Shown here piece after piece: positions 1 to 4,403 of a DNA stretch of 11,534 bases. The position numbers and the translations under genes were made by a program. The first letter of the stretch is position 1; every line of letters starts with the position of its first letter. The stretch is from JBEVOS01 sp964564595. Lineage in GTDB: Bacteria > Pseudomonadota > Alphaproteobacteria > Caulobacterales > Aquidulcibacteraceae. The notes beneath the pieces are model-generated. The model searched no databases and was not told the origin of the DNA. It was given only the letters and a program-made list of their open reading frames with translations. The DNA is taken from NCBI GenBank assembly GCA_964564595.1, contig CAZMCA010000106.1, positions 1 through 11,534 on the forward strand, read 5' to 3'.

Positions 1-167
1 GGCCTCGGGCGCGGCGGCGCGGGGCGTGCGGGCGCTGGGCGAACTGGAGCGGGTCGCGTCGCGGCGGGCGGTTGGCCATGCTGGCCGTGTTGCGCATAGG
101 CGGGCGCAGCGAGCGCCAGGCACGCGGCGAAGGTCGCGAAGCTCAGCGTATTGGCGCGCGCGTTCAT
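1..167 (-). CDS. Secreted His-containing, Pro/Arg/Ala-rich protein (5' part only)
   Basis: This is the first 55 codons of a gene that continues beyond the left edge of the window. The start ATG overlaps the csoR stop codon as ATGA (positions 164-167), so the gene is probably translated by coupling to csoR and belongs to the same copper-controlled transcript. The protein opens with a short polar region containing one Arg, then a hydrophobic stretch at about residues 8-22 and an APAYA-Q site, which is a good signal peptidase I cleavage signal near residue 25. The mature protein begins with two His-Gly pairs (HGQHG), then a low-complexity run of Pro, Ala and Arg. It is therefore likely periplasmic. 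The histidines and the CsoR context suggest a copper-binding or copper-handling role, but no domain is visible in the part present. I do not recognise the family. Confidence 0.72.
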   Translation of the reverse strand, partial: MNARANTLSFATFAACLALAAPAYAQHGQHGQPPAATRPAPVRPAPARPAPPRPR

Positions 168-433
168 CGGACGCTTTTCTCCAGGAGCTCAATGAGTTCA
201 GCCGCCTTGCGGCGCTGCGCGGTGGCGTCGCCGCTAACGATCGCGTCCTCGATGCAGTGCGCGAGGTGCGCTTTCAGCATCTCGGCTTCCGTCTTCGCGA
301 GCGCGGCGCGGACGGCTTCGATCTGGTGCGCGATGTCGATGCAGTAGCGCCCCTCTTCGACCATACGCGTGAGGCCGCGGACTTGGCCTTCGATGCGCTT
401 GAGGCGGTTGAGGGTGGCGGGCGGTGGGGACAT
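164..433 (-). CDS. csoR: CsoR-type copper-sensing transcriptional repressor
   Basis: The 89-residue product has the length and all-helical pattern of the CsoR/RcnR/FrmR (DUF156) family, including the family signature LNRLKRIEGQVRGL at residues 8-21. It has the Cu(I) ligand set Cys31, His56 and Cys60. The spacing (25, then 4 residues) equals that of Mycobacterium tuberculosis CsoR Cys36/His61/Cys65, and a Tyr precedes the first Cys as in that protein. This favours copper over the nickel (RcnR) or formaldehyde (FrmR) branches. In the family, apo-CsoR tetramers bind a GC-rich palindrome and release it on Cu(I) binding. The reading frame is open further upstream, but the start at 433 is chosen because homologues begin just before LNRL and a Shine-Dalgarno-like AGGGGG lies 7 nt upstream. 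The likely target is its own two-gene operon with the secreted protein downstream; any copper ATPase would lie outside the window. Confidence 0.93.
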   Translation of the reverse strand: MSPPPATLNRLKRIEGQVRGLTRMVEEGRYCIDIAHQIEAVRAALAKTEAEMLKAHLAHCIEDAIVSGDATAQRRKAAELIELLEKSVR

Positions 434-437
434 GCCG

Positions 438-454
438 ATACCCCCTAGGGGTAT
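438..454. promoter_or_regulatory. CsoR operator (ATACCCC-CTA-GGGGTAT)
   Basis: A perfect inverted repeat with 7-bp arms and a 3-bp spacer lies 4 bp upstream of the csoR start. It matches the well-known CsoR operator pattern of TACCC/GGGTA half-sites, so autoregulation by copper is very likely. A possible -10 element (TATA-rich, about 450-457 on the minus strand) overlaps its distal arm, although I could not find a convincing -35. The site is 83 bp before the divergent fabI start, so an effect on fabI is possible but less likely. Confidence 0.85.
441..446 (-). promoter_or_regulatory. csoR ribosome-binding site embedded in the operator
   Basis: On the minus strand AGGGGG ends 7 nt before the csoR ATG and is the only purine-rich Shine-Dalgarno candidate there. 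It lies wholly within the operator palindrome, so the same bases probably serve repressor binding in DNA and ribosome binding in RNA. It also supports the start at 433. Confidence 0.6.
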
Positions 455-537
455 ATCAAAGACTTGTCCAGCTTGACCGATTGCCGCCCCCTGGCCATGA
501 CCCGGGCTCCCCGCCGACCGAGAGAAGGATTTCGCCA

Positions 538-1353
538 ATGGCCGACGACTGGACGATGCCGAAGGGCCAATTGATGGCCGGCAAGCGCGGCCTGGTGATG
601 GGCGTCGCCAACGACATGTCGATCGCGTGGGGCATCGCCAAGCAACTCGCGGCGCAGGGCGCTGAGCTGGCGTTCAGCTATCAGGGCGAGGCGCTGGAAA
701 AGCGCGTGCGGCCGCTGGCGGAAAGCGTCGGCTCCAAGTTCATGGTCGAGTGCGACGTGACAGACGATGCGGCGCTCGATGGCGCGTTCGATAAGATCAA
801 AAGCACCTGGGGCGGGATGGACTTCCTGGTCCATGCGATCGCGTTTTCCGACAAGAACGAGTTGCGCGGCTCCTTCGTGGAGAACACCACGCGCGAGAAC
901 TTCCTCCGCACCATGGATGTGAGCGCGTACTCCTACGTCGCCTGCGCCAAGCGCGCCGCGCCGATGATGCAGCCGGGCGGCTCAATGGTGACGCTCACCT
1001 ATCTCGGCGCCGAACGCGTGCTGCCGAGCTACAACGTCATGGGCGTCGCCAAAGCCGCGCTCGAAGCCTCGACGCGATACATGGCGCGCGACCTGGGGCC
1101 GAAGGGCATCCGCGTGAACGCGATCTCCGCGGGGCCGATGAAGACGCTGGCGATCGCCGGCATCCAAGGCGGGCGCGGGCTGATTTCGACGGGCCGTGCG
1201 TGGAGCTTGATGAAAGAAGACACCTCGATGGAAGGCATCGCGGGCGCGGCGCTCTGGCTGCTCTCCGATCTTGGCCGCTCCACCACGGGGGAAGTGATCC
1301 ACGTCGATGCGGGCTTCCACGTTGTTGGTTTGCCAGAGGGCGTCGAGGCGTAA
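538..1353 (+). CDS. fabI: Enoyl-[acyl-carrier-protein] reductase (NADH), FabI
   Basis: FabI catalyses the last step of each type II fatty-acid elongation cycle, reducing trans-2-enoyl-ACP to acyl-ACP in the cytoplasm. It is the target of triclosan and isoniazid-type inhibitors. The 271-residue product has the usual length. It shows the divergent SDR cofactor loop GVANDMSIAWGIA at residues 22-34, then TYLGAERV with Tyr155, and the FabI-type catalytic pair Tyr165-x6-Lys172 in SYNVMGVAKAALEAS. RVNAISAGP (192-200) and GEVIHVDAGFHVVG (251-264) complete the family pattern. The ATG at 538 is preferred to an in-frame extension reaching 424, because AGAAGGA lies 8 nt upstream and homologues begin here. 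Residue 102 is Ala where E. coli FabI has Gly93. The gene diverges from csoR and is followed 57 nt later by hemN. Confidence 0.95.
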   Translation: MADDWTMPKGQLMAGKRGLVMGVANDMSIAWGIAKQLAAQGAELAFSYQGEALEKRVRPLAESVGSKFMVECDVTDDAALDGAFDKIKSTWGGMDFLVHAIAFSDKNELRGSFVENTTRENFLRTMDVSAYSYVACAKRAAPMMQPGGSMVTLTYLGAERVLPSYNVMGVAKAALEASTRYMARDLGPKGIRVNAISAGPMKTLAIAGIQGGRGLISTGRAWSLMKEDTSMEGIAGAALWLLSDLGRSTTGEVIHVDAGFHVVGLPEGVEA

Positions 1354-1362
1354 GGGGCGCAT

Positions 1363-1376
1363 TTGCGCTGAATCAA
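1363..1376 (+). promoter_or_regulatory. FixK/FNR-like anaerobox upstream of hemN
   Basis: TTGC-N6-TCAA lies in the short gap between fabI and hemN. It fits the alphaproteobacterial FixK consensus TTG(A/C)-N6-(T/G)CAA, and its right half (ATCAA) fits the FNR half-site exactly. Oxygen-independent coproporphyrinogen oxidase genes are classic FNR/FixK targets, so the location makes biological sense. The centre is about 41 bp before the chosen ATG. I could not see a clear -10 element. Confidence 0.55.
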
Positions 1377-1410
1377 CGCGCTGCGGCGGCTGTTGGGGCG
1401 TCCTGCCCCA

Positions 1411-2742
1411 ATGGACGCCCGCCTACTGCCCTACGCGACGCAAAACGCGCCGCGATACACGAGCTACCCGACCGCGCCGCACTTCAACGACAGCGTGAAC
1501 GGCGAAACGTTCGCCCGCTGGCTCGGTGCGCTGGACGAGGACGCCGCGCTCTCGCTGTACCTCCACGTGCCGTATTGCCGCGAGATTTGCTGGTATTGCG
1601 GATGCAACACCTATGCGGCGCAGCGCGATGAGCCGCTCGCGGAGTACGCCGACACGCTGATCCGCGAGTTGGACATGACCGCGCGCGCGACGCCCGCGCG
1701 GCGCGTGCAATCGCTACACTGGGGCGGCGGCACGCCAAACATTCTTTCGGCTGAGCGCTTCGAGACGATCTTCAAGCGGCTCGACTATTGGTTCGATCTT
1801 TACGACATCGAAGAGCACGCGATCGAGCTTGACCCGCGCACGCTGACAGCGGCGCAGGCCGAAACCTATGGGCGGCTTGGCGTGACGCGCGCCTCGCTCG
1901 GCGTGCAGGACCTCACCCCGCGCGTGCAGGAAGCGATTGGGCGGGTGCAGCCGCTCGCGGTTGTGAAGCGCGCGGTCGATGCGCTGCGCCGCTCCGGCGT
2001 GCGGGAGCTGAGCTTCGATCTCATGTATGGCCTGCCGCACCAGACGCCCGAAGATTCGCGGCGCACGGCGGAGGCTTGCGCACGGCTCGGGCCAAACCGC
2101 ATCTCGGTGTTCGGCTATGCGCATGTGCCGTGGTTCAAGACGCGACAGAAACTCATCGACGAGGCCGCGCTGCCGGACACCGCTGCGCGCATGGAAGCGG
2201 CCGAGGCGGTGCGCGCCGCGCTTGAGCAAGAGGGCTACGTCGCGATCGGGTTCGATCACTACGCGCGGCCGGATGATCCGCTCGCGAAGGCGGCGCAGAG
2301 CGGCGCGCTCAAGCGCAATTTTCAGGGCTATGTGCATGACGACGCCGACGCGCTGATCGGCCTCGGCGCCTCGGCGATTTCGACGCTGCCGCAGGGCTAC
2401 GCGCAGAACGCGTCTGAAGTCGGCGCGTGGGCGCGCGCCATCAAAGCTGGGCAGTTCGCAACCGCGCGCGGCCGCGCGCTGACAGATGCGGACCGCACGC
2501 GCCGCGCCTTGATCGAGCGCATCCTGTGCGATTTTGCTGTCGATCTCGATACGTTCGGCGGCGCGAGCGCTTACGCGGACGAGCTTTCCGCGCTCTCCCC
2601 GCTTGCAGCTGACGGCTTGGTGCGCATCTCAGGCGCACAACTGACGGTGCCGGACGATGCGCGCCCGCTCGCGCGGCTGGTCGCGCAGGCGTTCGATGCA
2701 TACCAGGCGCAGGGCGGCGCCAAGCACTCCAAGGCCGTGTGA
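1411..2742 (+). CDS. hemN: Oxygen-independent coproporphyrinogen III dehydrogenase, HemN
   Basis: HemN is a radical-SAM enzyme. It oxidatively decarboxylates two propionates of coproporphyrinogen III to give protoporphyrinogen IX without oxygen, so haem can be made under low oxygen. The 443-residue product starts with the HemN-specific PRYTSYPTA (residues 14-22). It carries the cluster motif as Cys56-x3-Cys60-x2-Cys63, followed by Cys65, as in E. coli HemN. GGGTP (105-109) of the radical-SAM fold, the ASLGVQD segment (161-167) and DLMYGLP (203-209) follow. Having PRYTSYP and CxxxCxxCxC separates it from the HemW-like branch, which lacks the fourth Cys. The ATG at 1411 is preferred; an in-frame TTG at 1393 is possible but sits close to the FixK-like box. 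No strong Shine-Dalgarno is visible. Expression is probably raised by low oxygen through that box. Confidence 0.94.
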   Translation: MDARLLPYATQNAPRYTSYPTAPHFNDSVNGETFARWLGALDEDAALSLYLHVPYCREICWYCGCNTYAAQRDEPLAEYADTLIRELDMTARATPARRVQSLHWGGGTPNILSAERFETIFKRLDYWFDLYDIEEHAIELDPRTLTAAQAETYGRLGVTRASLGVQDLTPRVQEAIGRVQPLAVVKRAVDALRRSGVRELSFDLMYGLPHQTPEDSRRTAEACARLGPNRISVFGYAHVPWFKTRQKLIDEAALPDTAARMEAAEAVRAALEQEGYVAIGFDHYARPDDPLAKAAQSGALKRNFQGYVHDDADALIGLGASAISTLPQGYAQNASEVGAWARAIKAGQFATARGRALTDADRTRRALIERILCDFAVDLDTFGGASAYADELSALSPLAADGLVRISGAQLTVPDDARPLARLVAQAFDAYQAQGGAKHSKAV

Positions 2743-2779
2743 CTTTCTGCGCCCGCCAATCTGCGCTAGGCGCAGAGGC

Positions 2780-2784
2780 GGAGG
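2780..2784 (+). promoter_or_regulatory. Ribosome-binding site that fixes the SDR start
   Basis: GGAGG with a 5-nt spacer precedes the ATG at 2790. An in-frame GTG at 2739 would overlap the hemN stop codon but would add 17 residues before the SDR fold and lacks a comparable site, so the ATG is taken as the start. Confidence 0.7.
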
Positions 2785-2789
2785 CGCGC

Positions 2790-3632
2790 ATGCAAGGCAA
2801 GACAGTCGTCATCACGGGCGCGACGTCGGGGATCGGCGAGGCAGCGGCGCTGGCGCTCGCGCGCCAAGGCGCGCGCATCGTGTTCACGGCGCGCGATCAA
2901 GCTAAGGCAGATGCGCTGCTGACGAAGCTGAAGGACGCGAACGGGAACGCCGCGCATGCAGCGCATCTGGGCGATCTTTCAACTGTTGCAGGGACACGCG
3001 CCGTTGGCGCGGCAATCGCGGCCGCCGAGCCGAAGATCGATGTGCTCGCGAACAATGCCGGGGCGCTGTTCGTCTCGCGTGGCGAAACGGCAGATGGGCT
3101 CGAGCGCACCTTCGCGGTGAACCACATGGCGTATTTCGTGCTGACGAACGCGCTGCTCGCCAATCTCAAGGCGACGCCAGACGCGCGCATCGTCTCAACG
3201 TCCTCGGACGCGCACCGCGCCGGCGGGCCGCTTAACTTCGATGATCTGCAGGCCAAGCAGTGCTACACATCGTTCGGCGCGTATGGCCGCTCGAAGCTCT
3301 GCAACATCTACTTCACGCAGGAGCTGGCGCTGCGGCTTGAGGGTTCGGGCGTGGTCGCGACGTGTTTTCACCCCGGCTTCGTGGCCTCGAACTTCGGGAC
3401 CAACAATGGCGTGCTGGCGAAGGGCGTCATGCGGCTCGCGCAGTTCGTGGCGTTGACGCCGGAGAAAGGCGCGGACACGCTGGTGTGGCTCGCCTCTTCG
3501 GCCGATGCGCCGCGCGAAGGCGGTGGCTTCTACGACCGGCGCAAGCCGGGCGCGATGGCGCCGTACGCGCACGACCGCGCAGCGGCGGAACGGCTCTGGG
3601 CGGTGAGTGAAGAGATCGCCGCGCGTGGCTAG
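2790..3632 (+). CDS. SDR-family NAD(P)-dependent oxidoreductase, retinol-dehydrogenase-like
   Basis: The 280-residue product is a classical short-chain dehydrogenase/reductase with a Rossmann fold. The cofactor motif TGATSGIG is at residues 9-16 and NNAG at 88-91. The catalytic Ser is about residue 139 (in STSSDAH), and Tyr165-x3-Lys169 (YGRSK) is the active-site pair. An Arg after the second beta strand (TARD, about 33-36) favours NADPH. The wording around the active site (SSDAH, YGRSKLCNIYF) and the FHPGFVASNFG segment are typical of the retinol dehydrogenase 11-14/WW-oxidoreductase-like branch. In bacteria this branch has mostly unknown lipid, aldehyde or ketone substrates, so I give no gene symbol. 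It follows hemN by 47 nt and may share its transcript, although no functional link to haem synthesis is evident. Confidence 0.9.
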   Translation: MQGKTVVITGATSGIGEAAALALARQGARIVFTARDQAKADALLTKLKDANGNAAHAAHLGDLSTVAGTRAVGAAIAAAEPKIDVLANNAGALFVSRGETADGLERTFAVNHMAYFVLTNALLANLKATPDARIVSTSSDAHRAGGPLNFDDLQAKQCYTSFGAYGRSKLCNIYFTQELALRLEGSGVVATCFHPGFVASNFGTNNGVLAKGVMRLAQFVALTPEKGADTLVWLASSADAPREGGGFYDRRKPGAMAPYAHDRAAAERLWAVSEEIAARG

Positions 3633-3662
3633 CAGCGCGGCGTGCAACCCGGGAGGCGCACG

Positions 3663-3863
3663 ATGCGTTCGCGTGGGATGGAAACCAGTTTGGCGGTCTG
3701 CATCGCAATCGGCGTGGCGGTCGGCGCAATGATCAGCGCCGCGAGCAACGACGTTGGCATCGGAATGGGCGTTGCGATCGGCATCGCGCTAGGCGCGGCT
3801 GCTGGCGGCATTCTGCACACCTACGCCGCACGCAACGCCGAGGACGAAGAGCGCAGCCGCTGA
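3663..3863 (+). CDS. Small glycine-rich inner-membrane protein
   Basis: A 66-residue product preceded by a strong GGGAGG with 6-nt spacing. It has a short basic N-terminus (MRSRG) and two hydrophobic, Gly/Ala-rich segments at about residues 8-29 and 36-56, linked by SNDVG, with a charged tail rich in Glu and Arg. The repeated small residues (GVAVGAM, GIGMGVAIGIALGAAAGG) resemble glycine-zipper packing, which is common in small membrane proteins. It starts 30 nt after the SDR stop and ends 25 nt before the next small gene, so it is probably part of the same transcript. The function is unknown. An in-frame GTG at 3642 is a poorer start. Confidence 0.72.
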   Translation: MRSRGMETSLAVCIAIGVAVGAMISAASNDVGIGMGVAIGIALGAAAGGILHTYAARNAEDEERSR

Positions 3864-3888
3864 ACTCCGAACCGAAGGAGTAAGCGAG

Positions 3889-4017
3889 ATGGGCGGACGA
3901 AACCCGCAGAACGAGGGCCGTCAGGACGACGGCAAAATGCCGAAAGACGCCAAGGGCGGGCCTAAGACCGCGCCGCCGGAAAAGACCGGTTCCAAGCAGC
4001 AGGAACGGCCGCGCTGA
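3889..4017 (+). CDS. Small hydrophilic, probably disordered protein (42 residues)
   Basis: An ATG with a clear AAGGAG 8 nt upstream opens a 42-codon frame ending in TGA. The product has no hydrophobic segment and almost no aromatic residues. It is dominated by Gly, Gln, Lys, Arg, Pro, Asp and Glu (for example GGRNPQNEGRQDDGK). It is therefore likely cytoplasmic and intrinsically disordered. Its composition resembles the small protein at 4122, and both sit next to an EcfG-type promoter, so a stress-associated role is a reasonable guess. No family is recognised. The well-spaced Shine-Dalgarno and the lack of any overlapping larger gene are the main support. Confidence 0.6.
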   Translation: MGGRNPQNEGRQDDGKMPKDAKGGPKTAPPEKTGSKQQERPR

Positions 4018-4042
4018 CACTGCTGGAACACGGGCTCGCTCC

Positions 4043-4067
4043 GGAACGCCGTCTTCGCGAAATCGTT
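4043..4067 (+). promoter_or_regulatory. EcfG-type general stress response promoter
   Basis: GGAAC (4043-4047) and CGTT (4064-4067) are separated by exactly 16 bp, which matches the consensus for EcfG/SigT sigma factors of the alphaproteobacterial PhyR-NepR general stress response. It lies in a 104-bp intergenic gap and points at the small gene starting 54 bp further on. A 6-bp stem hairpin (CGCAGC/GCTGCG, 4076-4093) would lie at or near the start of the transcript. Confidence 0.7.
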
Positions 4068-4121
4068 GATACACACGCAGCAAGAACGCTGCGCTCCGCC
4101 ACGAAGAGGAACAAGACTCCA

Positions 4122-4307
4122 ATGGCTAACCAGCAAAACAATCAGCCGCCGCAGCGCAAAGATCAGCAAGGCGGTCAGGCCGATCCGAGGCAGCAACAGC
4201 AACAGGATCCGCGCCGGCCAGGCCAGGAACGCGATCAGGAGCGCCCCGGCGTGAATGATCGGGATCCGAAAAACCCTCAGCGCCAACGCGACGATCAGCA
4301 GCGCTAG
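4122..4307 (+). CDS. Small Gln-rich hydrophilic protein, probable stress protein
   Basis: The 61-residue product is extremely polar: Gln, Arg, Asp, Asn and Pro make up most of it, with a QQQQQ run near residues 24-28 and no hydrophobic segment, Cys or aromatic residue. This indicates an intrinsically disordered cytoplasmic protein. AGAGGA lies 11 nt upstream of the ATG, a slightly long spacing. The EcfG-type promoter just upstream points to induction by general stress (desiccation, osmotic, oxidative). Its composition and DP/RQ-rich repeats (DPRQQQQQDPRRPGQ) recall small hydrophilin-like proteins, but I cannot assign a family. The gene ends at a TAG inside GCGCTAGCGC and is followed by a terminator about 57 nt later. 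Confidence 0.7.
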   Translation: MANQQNNQPPQRKDQQGGQADPRQQQQQDPRRPGQERDQERPGVNDRDPKNPQRQRDDQQR

Positions 4308-4364
4308 CGCAGGAACGCAAAGAAGCGGCCCAGTGATGGACCGCCTCTCGGCGTTTGATGGAGA

Positions 4365-4400
4365 GAGCCGCCGGCTAACGCCGGCGGTTCTTTCGTTTGT
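4365..4400 (+). terminator. Intrinsic terminator between the converging gene blocks
   Basis: An 11-bp stem (4365-4375 with 4380-4390, one G-U pair) with a TAAC loop is followed by TTTCGTTTGT on the plus strand. It ends the plus-strand small-gene transcript and sits 3 bp beyond the pnp stop codon on the other strand. The minus-strand side lacks a T-run, so it is a weaker terminator for pnp but could still protect or block its 3' end. Confidence 0.82.
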
Positions 4401-4403
4401 GCG

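Noticed and set aside
26..448. Plus-strand open frame covering csoR and the secreted-protein start
   Set aside because: csoR has all family residues plus an operator on the other strand; this frame gives an Arg/Ala-rich product with no motif.
473..478. TTGACC as the -35 of a fabI promoter
   Set aside because: No credible -10 appears 16-18 bp downstream, so I could not define a fabI promoter.
1714..2337. Minus-strand open frame inside hemN
   Set aside because: It is antisense to conserved radical-SAM motifs and has no independent support.
2739..2789. GTG start for the SDR overlapping the hemN stop
   Set aside because: It would add 17 non-conserved residues ahead of the Rossmann strand, while GGAGG directly precedes the ATG at 2790.
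4025..4029. Another GGAAC as an EcfG -35 element
   Set aside because: No CGTT lies 16-17 bp downstream; the same holds for the GGAAC copies at 3587, 4002 and 4312.
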